A stretch of 64,000 bases of DNA from positions 1,550,001-1,614,000 of the forward strand of contig NZ_CP168034.1 in the NCBI RefSeq assembly GCF_041530365.1, written 5' to 3'. Numbering within the stretch: position 1 is the first letter of the stretch; each line of letters starts with the position of its first letter. The notes under the pieces were generated by a model. That model had not been told where the DNA came from and searched no databases. It was given only the letters and a program-made list of their open reading frames with translations. Origin of the DNA: Capnocytophaga sp. ARDL2 (GTDB lineage: Bacteria; Bacteroidota; Bacteroidia; Flavobacteriales; Flavobacteriaceae). A program made the position numbers and the translations under genes. Positions 38,188-46,563 of the stretch are shown here, in pieces.

Positions 38188-39063
38188 TTACTTCTTTCCT
38201 TGATGTTTCCATCGTTTGTGTGTCCAAAAGTAAAATTTGGGTTCTTCTTTAATTTGATTCTCAACTAATTGGATAAATTTACGAGTGATAAAATGGTCTG
38301 AAGTATCACAAGCTTGGTCTGTAATTTCTATAAATTCGGCCGAATAATATCCTCTTTTTACCTTTTTTACTTTGAGAAACAACACCGTCATATCGAGGTT
38401 GATGGCAATATGTTCAGCCCCGTCAAATACAGGTACGTTGATACCAAAAAAATCCTGCCAATATTGATTTTTTCGCAGCATAGGCGTTTGGTCGTTGATA
38501 AAAAGATACACCCCTTTGGTGCCTTTTCTATCGTGATTTCTCATTTCTCTTGCTAATGAATAAGCAGAAATCAATTCTGTATCAAAACGTGAACGAATGT
38601 TTCGAACAATCTTGTCAAAATGACCGTTTTGTAGCGGTCTGTAAATTCCGTACCCTTGAAAACTAAGGTAGTGATTTAGAGCCATAGACCATTCCCAATT
38701 GGCATAGTGAGACATCATCAAAACGATACTTTTTCCTTTAGCTTCGTATTCTTTTAGCAATTTGATGTTTGAAAATGTATATCTTTTGAGCAAATCTTCT
38801 TTAGAAATAGACAAGGTTTTTATCATTTCTAAAAACATATCACAGAAGTGCTTGTAAAATTCTTTTTCGATGGCTATGATTTGGGAAGTAGTATATTCTG
38901 GAAATGCAATTTTTATGTTGGCTCTTACTACTTTTTTTCGATAGCCTATCACTCGATACAATAAGAAATACACTACATCCGAAAGTACATATAACAATCG
39001 AAAGGGTAGTAAAGAAATCAGTATGAGGAAGCTATAGACTATTTTTGCTAATACAAATTGCAT
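38188..39063 (-). CDS. Lysophospholipid/lipid A acyltransferase (LpxL/HtrB family)
   Basis: 291 residues. An N-terminal membrane segment (IVYSFLILISLLPFRLLYVL) anchors it in the inner membrane. The catalytic HX4E motif is MMSHYANWEW; FINDQTPMLR and the C-terminal FYFWTHKRWKHQ are typical of the Kdo-dependent lipid A acyltransferase family. It probably adds a secondary acyl chain to lipid A; acyl-chain choice is unknown. Divergent from tsaD. Confidence 0.9.
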   Translation of the reverse strand: MQFVLAKIVYSFLILISLLPFRLLYVLSDVVYFLLYRVIGYRKKVVRANIKIAFPEYTTSQIIAIEKEFYKHFCDMFLEMIKTLSISKEDLLKRYTFSNIKLLKEYEAKGKSIVLMMSHYANWEWSMALNHYLSFQGYGIYRPLQNGHFDKIVRNIRSRFDTELISAYSLAREMRNHDRKGTKGVYLFINDQTPMLRKNQYWQDFFGINVPVFDGAEHIAINLDMTVLFLKVKKVKRGYYSAEFIEITDQACDTSDHFITRKFIQLVENQIKEEPKFYFWTHKRWKHQGKK

Positions 39064-39197
39064 TGAATATTAATTTTGCACAAAGATACTATCAAAATAG
39101 GATAGTAGAGTAAAAAAACAATAAAAATATTGCCAATTTCATCGGACTACTCATTGTATTACAACTTATACCAAGGTAAAACTTGGTGTTAAATTCC

Positions 39198-39205
39198 TAT
39201 CTTTG
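39198..39205 (+). promoter_or_regulatory. Putative -7 element (TATCTTTG) for tsaD
   Basis: Perfect TAnnTTTG match 17 bases before the chosen ATG (39222). It excludes the longer open frame. An inverted repeat ACCAAG-GTAAAA-CTTGGT (39172-39189) lies just upstream and could be an operator. Confidence 0.5.
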
Positions 39206-39221
39206 CAAAAAGTTTATTTTG

Positions 39222-40244
39222 ATGAATACAAATCCACCCATTTATATTTTAGCTATAGAAAGTTCGTGCGACGATACAGGCGTTGCTGTGATGCACAACG
39301 ACCGAGTATTGAGCAATGTGGTTGCTAAACAAGACATTCACGAGCAGTACGGCGGTGTGATACCCGAGTTGGCATCAAGAGCTCATCAAAGCAATATTGT
39401 ACCTACGGTAGAAGTGGCGTTGCAAAAGGCAGGTATCAGCAAACATCAACTATCAGCAATAGCCTTTACACAAGGCCCCGGATTGATGGGGTCGCTGTTG
39501 GTGGGGAGTTCGTTTGCCAAATCGATGGCGATGGCATTAGACCTTCCGTTGATTGCGGTACATCACATGCACGCACATATTTTGGCACATTTTATAGAAG
39601 AAGGTCAGGAAAAACCTACATTTCCCTTTTTGGGTATAACTATCAGTGGTGGACATACGCAGATAATCAAAGTACATTCGCATGACAAGATGGAATTGTT
39701 GGGCGAAACCACCGATGATGCCATAGGAGAGGCGTATGACAAAACAGCAAAATTATTAGGATTTCCATATCCTGGAGGTCCATTTATAGACCAATATGCC
39801 AAAGAAGGCAATCCGAAAGCCTATACATTTACCAAGCCCAAAGTAGAGGCAATGGATTTTAGTTTCAGCGGATTGAAAACACAAATCATGTATTTTTTGC
39901 AGAAAAACAGCAAGGGAAATCCTAACTTTATCAAGGAAAATTTAGCGGATATTTGTGCGTCAATTCAGCATACAATTGTATCTATTTTGATGGATAAAAT
40001 TTCGGCAGCTGTTGCTCACACAGGCATACAATCTATTGTAATTGGTGGTGGAGTTTCTGCCAATAGTGGTATTCGTAAAGCCTTGTATGATAGAGAAAAA
40101 ACACATCAATGGAAGGTGTTTATTCCCAAATTTGAATACACGACAGATAATGCGGCTATGATTGGTATCGTGGGTTATTTTAAATATTTAAACCATCAAT
40201 TTGCTGATTTAACTACGGTGGCATTTCCGAGGATTTCTGTGTGA
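39222..40244 (+). CDS. tsaD: tRNA N6-adenosine threonylcarbamoyltransferase
   Basis: 340 residues from the ATG at 39222. It starts IYILAIESSCDDTGVAV, the ASKHA phosphate-binding loop, and has the metal-binding HMHAH motif (VHHMHAHIL), SGGHTQI, GEAYDKTAKLLG and the C-terminal TDNAAMIG. It transfers the threonylcarbamoyl group to A37 with TsaB/TsaE. The frame is open 13 codons upstream, but those cover the promoter. Confidence 0.97.
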   Translation: MNTNPPIYILAIESSCDDTGVAVMHNDRVLSNVVAKQDIHEQYGGVIPELASRAHQSNIVPTVEVALQKAGISKHQLSAIAFTQGPGLMGSLLVGSSFAKSMAMALDLPLIAVHHMHAHILAHFIEEGQEKPTFPFLGITISGGHTQIIKVHSHDKMELLGETTDDAIGEAYDKTAKLLGFPYPGGPFIDQYAKEGNPKAYTFTKPKVEAMDFSFSGLKTQIMYFLQKNSKGNPNFIKENLADICASIQHTIVSILMDKISAAVAHTGIQSIVIGGGVSANSGIRKALYDREKTHQWKVFIPKFEYTTDNAAMIGIVGYFKYLNHQFADLTTVAFPRISV

Positions 40245-40414
40245 TTTTTTGTAAGTTATAAGACAAAAAAAAGAAAATCTTTTTATATAAATTTTGTTTG
40301 GTTTGTTCAGAAAATATGAACTTACAGAGAGCAAAATTTTTTTAAAAAAAATATTGTGTTGTTTTGTAACAATGTATCTAAATAATTTGTAACTTTACGG
40401 AAAAACATACAAAT

Positions 40415-41176
40415 ATGAAAAAACTATTTTTTATTTCGTTTGTTGTAATGGCAATAGCATGTGGAAATTCTCTCCCTTCAAAAAGTGATACAATTTCAAG
40501 AGATGAAATCGTAACAACCAATCATTCGATTTCAACAAATGGTTCAATTATTATTGAGGAACGCCCATGGCAAGCTTTCTCAAAAATAGAAAACAAGACG
40601 AGTTTTGATGTTCATTTGATTGATTCTCCAGAAAGAAAAATCAATATTGAAGCTCCGGACAATTTGGTTCCTTATATTAAGACAACGTTTGAAGGAGGAA
40701 AACTGACCATTTCGGTTAAGTCAAATTACAAGTTTCGTTCAAACAACAAAATTGTGATTTATGTACCCGTTACCAATCAGTTGAAAGAAATCGTTCAAAA
40801 GGGTTCAGGAGATATAGAAATGAAAACTACTTTGGACGTTTCGTCTATGAATTGTGTAGTAAACGGTTCAGGGGATATATCTGTAAATGTCAATGCAAAA
40901 ACAGTAGATTTGACTGTTCAAGGCTCGGGAGATATCGAGGCTTATGGTTCGGCAGAAAAACTTACTGTAAGTGTCAACGGTTCGGGCGATATTGATGCCA
41001 AAAAAATGATAGCAAAACAAGCCGATATAAATGTCAATGGTTCGGGTGATGCCGAAGCCTATGTTACTCAAAATGTAAAGGCAGCTATCAAAGGATCTGG
41101 CGATGTGGAAGTTTACGGAAATCCTCAAAAAAGACAAGTAACTCACAAAGGTTCAGGAAGAGTATATTTTAAGTAA
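40415..41176 (+). CDS. GIN-domain (DUF2807) lipoprotein
   Basis: 253 residues. A lipoprotein signal (KKLFFISFVVMAIAC, Cys16) is followed by a right-handed beta-helix-like domain (about 55-250) with seven turns each marked by GSGD or GSGR at about 20-residue spacing (GSGDIEMK, GSGDISVN, GSGDIEAY, GSGDIDAK, GSGDAEAY, GSGDVEVY, GSGRVYFK). Such proteins are abundant in Bacteroidota, placed in the periplasm or on the surface, and of unknown function. It stands alone. Confidence 0.9.
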   Translation: MKKLFFISFVVMAIACGNSLPSKSDTISRDEIVTTNHSISTNGSIIIEERPWQAFSKIENKTSFDVHLIDSPERKINIEAPDNLVPYIKTTFEGGKLTISVKSNYKFRSNNKIVIYVPVTNQLKEIVQKGSGDIEMKTTLDVSSMNCVVNGSGDISVNVNAKTVDLTVQGSGDIEAYGSAEKLTVSVNGSGDIDAKKMIAKQADINVNGSGDAEAYVTQNVKAAIKGSGDVEVYGNPQKRQVTHKGSGRVYFK

Positions 41177-41261
41177 TGGAAATCTCTATTTGAGGAAACA
41201 ATCTATAGGAAAAGTTGATTTTTAGTGATTTCTACTTTCATTCATTAAACGAATAAATACA

Positions 41262-41297
41262 GCAAAAAGTTTCTGTAAAAAGAAACTTTTTGTTATT
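41262..41297 (+). terminator. Intrinsic hairpin before rsmE
   Basis: AAAAAGTTTCT and AGAAACTTTTT form a perfect 11-base stem with a 6-base loop; T-rich sequence follows. Likely ends the GIN-protein transcript. Confidence 0.65.
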
Positions 41298-41341
41298 TTT
41301 GAAATTATCAAAACATACACATTTATCCCTTTATTTATCCC

Positions 41342-42052
41342 ATGCAACTATTTTTTGCACCAGAACTAAACGATCAGTCAAAAAACTTTGCTTTCGACAA
41401 AGAAGAGAGCAAACATATCGTAAAAGTATTACGTAAAAAAGAAGGCGATATACTCCACATTACCAACGGAAAAGGTTTGTTTTTTTCTGCAGAAATCTCT
41501 ATGGCATTGGAGAAAAAATGTGAAGTAACGATTCTTTCGATTGACCAACAAAAAGCTAAAGATTTTTACATTCATTTGGCAGTTGCTCCTACCAAAATGA
41601 ACGAACGCTACGAATGGTTTTTGGAAAAAGCTACCGAAATCGGTATCGACGAAATTACGCCGATTTTTTGCGAACATTCCGAAAGAAAAGTAATAAAAAA
41701 CGAACGATTTGAAAAAATCATTTTGTCGGCTGTAAAGCAGTCCAATCAGTCGTTTGTGCCTGTGCTAAACGAGGGAATTTTGTTGAAAGATTTTCTAAAT
41801 CAAACTCATACAGGCGAATTGTTTATCGCACATTGCGACGACTTGCACAAAACACCTTTGAAAAATAGCTTTTCGCCAAAGCAAAAATACACTTTATTAA
41901 TTGAACCAGAGGGAGATTTTAGTCCCAAAGAAATAGCATTAGCTCTCGAAAAAGGCTTTAAGCCAGTAACTTTAGGAGCTACGCGTTTGCGTACAGAAAC
42001 CGCTGCAATTGTGGCTTGTCATTCGTTTGTATATGGAAATGAAGAACTATAA
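41342..42052 (+). CDS. rsmE: 16S rRNA (uracil-1498-N3)-methyltransferase
   Basis: 236 residues. A PUA-like N-terminus (QLFFAPELNDQ, EESKHIVKVLRKKEGD) precedes the SPOUT knot with KMNERYEWFLEKATEIGI, EHSERK, LLIEPEGDFSPKE and LGATRLRTETA. It methylates U1498 in the small-subunit rRNA. Its 3' end overlaps the next gene by about 14-20 bases, so the two are translationally coupled. Confidence 0.95.
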   Translation: MQLFFAPELNDQSKNFAFDKEESKHIVKVLRKKEGDILHITNGKGLFFSAEISMALEKKCEVTILSIDQQKAKDFYIHLAVAPTKMNERYEWFLEKATEIGIDEITPIFCEHSERKVIKNERFEKIILSAVKQSNQSFVPVLNEGILLKDFLNQTHTGELFIAHCDDLHKTPLKNSFSPKQKYTLLIEPEGDFSPKEIALALEKGFKPVTLGATRLRTETAAIVACHSFVYGNEEL

Positions 42053-43217
42053 AGCAGATATTCCTACTGAGATTGTCGATTTCATTCAGCAATCGACGGA
42101 TAGCAATGTGCAACAATTGGCATTGAAAAAAAATCCTTTTCCATATTTTGATTGGAAATGGATTATCAATCAGATTGCAGCCCGACAAAAAGCAAAAACA
42201 AAATTGCCCACTTGGTACAATCATACTCAAACGATTTTTCCTTCCTTAGTATCGGTTGAGCAGACTTCCTCGGAAGCTATTGCTCAATACAAATCGCAAT
42301 TGTTTTCAGGAAAAAAACTCATCGATTTGACAGGCGGATTGGGTGTAGATACCTATTATTTTGCCCAACAATTTGAAGAAGTCATTCACTGCGAATGGAA
42401 CGAAGATTTATCGCAAATTGCAGCATACAATTTTCAACTTTTAGGTGCAAAAAACATTCAGTGTGTGGTAGGTGATAGCTTGGAATATTTAGCCCAAACC
42501 ACACAAACTTTCGACTGTATTTATGTAGATCCTGCTAGAAGAGATGAACACAAAAATAAAGTGTTTCTCTTTGAAGATTGTACGCCAAACATCACTACTT
42601 CAAAGAATTTATTTTTGCAAAAAGCCAATAAAGTGATTGTGAAAACTTCGCCAATGGTCGATATTTTTGACGGAATTTCTCAATTGAAAAGCGTCAATAA
42701 AATCTATGTTTTGGCGTACAAAAACGAAGTAAAAGAATTGCTTTGGGTTTTGGAAAAAGAGTCTAAAATCATTGAAATTTCGGCTGTAAATATTACTCCA
42801 GAAAAAGTAGTAGAATTTACACATATTTTAGATGAAAGAGAGTGTGTAAATCTTTCTCTTCCAATGAAATATCTTTACGAGCCTTTTAGTGCAGTATTGA
42901 AAACAGGTTTATTCAATCGATTGGCAGCTGTTTTTCCGGTTGATAAATTGCACCGACATTCGCATCTTTATACTTCGGAAGAAAAAACAGATTTTCCAGG
43001 TAGAGTATTCAAAATCAATGAAATTTTTCCTTTTTCCAAAAAAGAAATCAAAAAACAATTGGAAGGAAAAAAGATGAATGTAACCACGAGAAACTTTCAT
43101 TTATCAGTAGAAGAACTCAGAAAAAAATACAAAATAAAAGACGGAGGAGACATTTATGCTTTTTTTACCACCAATAAAAACGATGAAAAAATTGTGATTT
43201 TGACGGAGAAAATTTAA
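42033..43217 (+). CDS. Class I SAM-dependent methyltransferase with C-terminal THUMP-like domain
   Basis: 394 residues from 42033 (an ATG two codons later is also possible). Rossmann methylase motifs: LIDLTGGLGVDTYYFAQ (SAM-binding), CEWNEDLSQIAAYN and DCIYVDPARRDEHK (DPAR in place of DPPY). The C-terminal segment after about 300 (RKYKIKDGGDIYAFFTT) fits the THUMP-like family found in Bacteroidota. It probably modifies RNA; the target is unknown. It overlaps rsmE and precedes hbd. Confidence 0.82.
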   Translation: MEMKNYKADIPTEIVDFIQQSTDSNVQQLALKKNPFPYFDWKWIINQIAARQKAKTKLPTWYNHTQTIFPSLVSVEQTSSEAIAQYKSQLFSGKKLIDLTGGLGVDTYYFAQQFEEVIHCEWNEDLSQIAAYNFQLLGAKNIQCVVGDSLEYLAQTTQTFDCIYVDPARRDEHKNKVFLFEDCTPNITTSKNLFLQKANKVIVKTSPMVDIFDGISQLKSVNKIYVLAYKNEVKELLWVLEKESKIIEISAVNITPEKVVEFTHILDERECVNLSLPMKYLYEPFSAVLKTGLFNRLAAVFPVDKLHRHSHLYTSEEKTDFPGRVFKINEIFPFSKKEIKKQLEGKKMNVTTRNFHLSVEELRKKYKIKDGGDIYAFFTTNKNDEKIVILTEKI

Positions 43218-43225
43218 TCTTTTCG

Positions 43226-43233
43226 TACTTTTG
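43226..43233 (+). promoter_or_regulatory. Putative -7 element (TACTTTTG) for hbd
   Basis: TAnnTTTG match 33 bases before the hbd start; a TTTTG lies about 23 bases upstream. Confidence 0.4.
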
Positions 43234-43265
43234 CCAACAAATTAATCAAATAGAAAAAATTTATC

Positions 43266-44156
43266 ATGAAAAATATCGCAGTAATTGGAGCAGGTACTAT
43301 GGGTAATGGAATTGCTCATACTTTTGCTCAAAATGGTTTTAAAGTTTGTTTGATCGACATAAACGAAAAATCTTTGGAAAAAGGTATTATGACCATTGCG
43401 ACCAACCTTGATCGTATGATTGCCAAAGGAAGCATCACTGAGGCTGATAAAAAGGCTACGATTGAAAACATCATCACTTACACAGACATCAAAGACGGTG
43501 TGGTAAATGCCGATTTGGTGGTGGAAGCTGCTACTGAAAATGTAGAGTTGAAATTGAACATTTTCAGACAATTGAGCGAAATTTGCGACGAAAATATCAT
43601 TTTGGCTACCAATACTTCTTCGATTTCGATTACACAAATTGCATCGGTTGTAAACAACCCTTCTCGTGTGATTGGAATGCACTTTATGAATCCTGTGCCG
43701 ATTATGAAATTGGTGGAAATCATCCGCGGATACAACACTACAGACCAAGTTACCGAAACGATTATGGAGCTTTCTAAAAAATTAGGAAAAGTGCCAGTAG
43801 AGGTAAACGATTACCCAGGGTTTGTAGCAAACCGTATTTTGATGCTAATGATCAACGAATCTATCGAAACTTTATACAACGGAGTAGCAGGAGTTCAAGA
43901 AATTGACACTGTGATGAAATTGGGAATGGCACATCCAATGGGACCGCTACAATTGGCAGATTTCATCGGTCTGGATGTATGTTTGTCGATTTTGAATGTG
44001 ATGTACGACGGATTTAAAAATCCAAAATACGCACCGTGTCCGCTATTGGTAAATATGGTAATGGCTGGAAAATTGGGTGTGAAATCAGGTGAAGGTTTCT
44101 ACGACTACTCAGAAAGCAAAAAAGCAGAGAAAGTTGCGAAAATGTTTGAGAAATGA
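43266..44156 (+). CDS. hbd: 3-hydroxybutyryl-CoA dehydrogenase
   Basis: 296 residues. NAD-binding IAVIGAGTMGNGIAHTFAQNG at the N-terminus, catalytic His/Glu in GMHFMNPVPIMKLVEI, then the C-terminal domain with VNDYPGFVANRILM and MAHPMGPLQLADFIGLDV. It oxidises 3-hydroxyacyl-CoA in butanoate or fatty-acid metabolism. The next gene starts within its stop codon (4-base ATGA overlap). Confidence 0.95.
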   Translation: MKNIAVIGAGTMGNGIAHTFAQNGFKVCLIDINEKSLEKGIMTIATNLDRMIAKGSITEADKKATIENIITYTDIKDGVVNADLVVEAATENVELKLNIFRQLSEICDENIILATNTSSISITQIASVVNNPSRVIGMHFMNPVPIMKLVEIIRGYNTTDQVTETIMELSKKLGKVPVEVNDYPGFVANRILMLMINESIETLYNGVAGVQEIDTVMKLGMAHPMGPLQLADFIGLDVCLSILNVMYDGFKNPKYAPCPLLVNMVMAGKLGVKSGEGFYDYSESKKAEKVAKMFEK

Positions 44157-45373
44157 TAAAAATAACCCCTTTTCGAGCTGTGAGACCAACTTCAGACAAA
44201 GTGTCGTTGGTTACTACGCGTTCGTACGATGAATATTCGGCGGCGGAGTTGGCTTCATGGCTTGATTTCAACCCTTTTTCGTTTTTGCATATCATCAATC
44301 CTGCGTTTGTCAATCAAGAGAAAATTTCTCCAGACAAACGATTTAAGATTGTAGGAACAAAATATGCCGATTTCAAAGACAAAGGGATTTTTATCAAAGA
44401 CAAAGAAGAGGCTTTTTTTCTGTACGAAATTCAAACAGCCAAACATTCGTTTACAGGAATAGTAGTGGGTGCTTCGCTGAAGAATTATCAAGACAATTTG
44501 ATTAAAAAACACGAAAATACTTTGGATTATCGTGTGCAAAATTTGAAAAATTACTTTCAAATTACACAATTCAATACCGAACCTGTATTGGTTATGTACA
44601 AGGAAAATCCTTCGCTTCAAGAATGGATAGACCACACAAAAAAATGCCTTTTGCCATTGTATGATTTTTCTACCACCAACAAAGAGCGACATATAGTGTG
44701 GAAAATTGATACAAAAGAAGGGATTGATTTCTTGCAAAAGACATTCAAAGAAACCGATACGCTCTACATTGCCGACGGACACCACCGATTGGCAACTTCG
44801 CAAATGCTGTTGGAAGAGGAGGGAAGCAAGGCAAGTGAAGCTATGCACTATTGTATGAGTTATTTGATAAGTGAAAACAATTTGAAAATCAACGAATACA
44901 ATCGATTGATACACGATTTGAACGGTTTTTCTTCTGTGGAATTTGTAGAAATGTTGCAACAGCATTTTACAGTAGAACGCGTACACGATTTTTGGAAACC
45001 TACAGAAATGCATTCCTTTGGAATGTATCTCAACGGTGTGTTTTATCATTTGAAGCTGAAAGACATACCCGATGAAAATGCCCCAATACTCAGTCAATTA
45101 GACGCACAGCTATTGTATGATTTGGTATTGCATCCCATTCTGGGAATAGAAGATTTGCGTACCGATAGCCGAATTTCGTACATACCTGGAAATCAAGGGT
45201 TGGTTGAGTTAAAAAAATCTATAGACGACGAAGATTACAAAGTAGGTTTTATTTTGTATCCGCCTACAATAGAGCAAATCAAACAATTGGCTGATGCACA
45301 AGAAACCATGCCACCGAAAAGTACCTACATCGAACCAAAATTTAGAAACGGTTTGCTGATTTATGAGTTTTAA
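44153..45373 (+). CDS. DUF1015 family protein
   Basis: 406 residues. The family begins ITPFRAVRPT and contains the conserved LYIADGHHRLATSQM and MSYLISEN motifs, seen here. DUF1015 proteins are soluble and of unknown function; the ADGHHR histidines suggest a nuclease- or hydrolase-like active site, but this is only inference. Coupled to hbd by a 4-base overlap and closed by a terminator. Confidence 0.93.
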   Translation: MIKITPFRAVRPTSDKVSLVTTRSYDEYSAAELASWLDFNPFSFLHIINPAFVNQEKISPDKRFKIVGTKYADFKDKGIFIKDKEEAFFLYEIQTAKHSFTGIVVGASLKNYQDNLIKKHENTLDYRVQNLKNYFQITQFNTEPVLVMYKENPSLQEWIDHTKKCLLPLYDFSTTNKERHIVWKIDTKEGIDFLQKTFKETDTLYIADGHHRLATSQMLLEEEGSKASEAMHYCMSYLISENNLKINEYNRLIHDLNGFSSVEFVEMLQQHFTVERVHDFWKPTEMHSFGMYLNGVFYHLKLKDIPDENAPILSQLDAQLLYDLVLHPILGIEDLRTDSRISYIPGNQGLVELKKSIDDEDYKVGFILYPPTIEQIKQLADAQETMPPKSTYIEPKFRNGLLIYEF

Positions 45374-45382
45374 TAAAATAGT

Positions 45383-45428
45383 AAACTCCGCCTAGAGTCT
45401 TTTAAAGATTTGGCGGAGTTTTTTTTGT
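45383..45428 (+). terminator. Intrinsic terminator after the DUF1015 gene
   Basis: AAACTCCGCC and GGCGGAGTTT form a perfect stem with an AT-rich, partly paired loop, followed by a T run. Confidence 0.8.
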
Positions 45429-45435
45429 TTTTTAC

Positions 45436-45800
45436 CATAGATTTTTTTTACCACTGAGAAACAGTTTACACCCCAGTATGTTATGCTGTCAAGCATCTCA
45501 CCAAAGTTTTTTTATTTTTTATATCGGAGAAACAGAGACGCTCCGCTTATAGAGTTCTCTCGTATATTTCGGTAATTAACGCTGATTTTACACTTGTGAG
45601 GAAGGTCATTTTTTTACCACAAAGAATACAGTAGAAACATAGAAAAAACTTTATGAATAAAATTTAGACACTCGCTTTTTGAGTTTCCCCTGTTGAATAA
45701 TTTCACATTCAACAGGGGAATCATAGACTGTATTGTAGAGAATAAACTATGTAAACTATGATTCTATGTGGTTAAAAACTCTCGTAGATGACACAGATAA
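45436..45800. repeat. Composite repeat region: family C copy 2 plus family B element
   Basis: The 603-base gap between DUF1015 and the HsdS-like gene is repeat DNA. 45524-45593 is family C in inverse orientation to 33323-33393. 45609-45778 is the most complete family B element: left end TTTTTTTACCACAAAGAATAC, right end ATGATTCTATGTGGTTAAAA (imperfect inverted repeats), with an internal hairpin CCCCTGTTGAA/TTCAACAGGGG (45687-45718). No transposase is encoded. Confidence 0.7.
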
Positions 45801-45891
45801 TCATAGATTTTTTTCTTTTTTCTAACACATTACAAACAATACACAAAGTAAAAACTGTTGAGTTAAAAATCTATATTTTTGTTTTTTTACA

Positions 45892-45909
45892 TAGTACAAA
45901 AAATACTAT
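45892..45909. promoter_or_regulatory. Operator-like palindrome, left copy
   Basis: TAGTACAAAAAATACTAT, with TAGTA/TACTA arms. An identical 18-base copy lies at 45961-45978. This one ends 8 bases before the -33 element of the HsdS-like gene. Confidence 0.6.
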
Positions 45910-45917
45910 AAAAAGTT

Positions 45918-45948
45918 TTGTTATATAATAAAAGTTTGTCTATATTTG
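45918..45948 (+). promoter_or_regulatory. Promoter of the HsdS-like gene
   Basis: TTG (45918-45920), a 20-base spacer and TATATTTG (45941-45948), framed on both sides by the duplicated palindrome. Confidence 0.65.
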
Positions 45949-45960
45949 CAAACTAAAATT

Positions 45961-45978
45961 TAGTACAAAAAATACTAT
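45961..45978. promoter_or_regulatory. Operator-like palindrome, right copy
   Basis: Exact repeat of 45892-45909; its last two bases are the first two of the ATG at 45977. A protein bound here would block both leader and start codon. Confidence 0.6.
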
Positions 45979-46561
45979 GAGTAAAAAAGTAAAAATATCT
46001 GAGGTGGTAAACATTCGTTCGGGAATGATTGTTCCAAGGACTACAAATTCTGATTTGAACGAACTGACCGAGGTATTTGTATATCTTTTGAATACGACGG
46101 ATTTTGATACGCAGGGAAATTTAGCCAAGGATTTACAACCCAACGCTCTATACAAACCTGTATTTGAAAAAAACTATTTGCAAAAAGGCGATCTCCTTTT
46201 CAATGCAAAAGGAAGGCGTTTTTTTGCTGTGCAGTTCAAAGGAGAATATCCACATTGCATCGCCAGTTCGGTGTTTTTGGTTTTGACAGTACTATCAGAT
46301 GATGTCTTGCCTGAATATGTCTTGTGGTATCTCAATCATCCAAAAGTGTTAAAGATGTTCGAATCCAAAATGTTTACCCAAACGATGCCCGCTATTTCAT
46401 TGAAAGATTTTTCTACATTGGAAATTTCCATTCCTCCTTTAGAGGTTCAACAAAAAATCGTTGCGTTGGATACTCTTAAAAACAAGAAAATACAACTGAT
46501 GCAACAATTGTTGGAATTGGAAACACTATATTACGATGCAAAAATGTTTGAAATGTTGTGA
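45977..46561 (+). CDS. Single-TRD HsdS-like specificity protein
   Basis: 194 residues, half the length of a normal HsdS. It has one target-recognition domain (KISEVVNIRSGM to ISLKDFSTLEISIPPLEVQQKIV) and one C-terminal helix (KNKKIQLMQQLLELETLYYDA). Half-size S proteins can work as dimers with HsdM, or may regulate or exchange with a full S gene. It is not next to hsdM: a broken DUF3800 gene and a repeat array lie between. Its promoter carries a duplicated palindrome. A complete HsdS exists at 49.2 kb. Confidence 0.8.
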   Translation: MSKKVKISEVVNIRSGMIVPRTTNSDLNELTEVFVYLLNTTDFDTQGNLAKDLQPNALYKPVFEKNYLQKGDLLFNAKGRRFFAVQFKGEYPHCIASSVFLVLTVLSDDVLPEYVLWYLNHPKVLKMFESKMFTQTMPAISLKDFSTLEISIPPLEVQQKIVALDTLKNKKIQLMQQLLELETLYYDAKMFEML

Positions 46562-46563
46562 TT

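Noticed and set aside
44255..45097. Long antisense frame inside the DUF1015 gene
   Set aside because: Shadow of a well-supported coding gene; composition and residues (Phe, His, Cys-rich) do not look like a protein.
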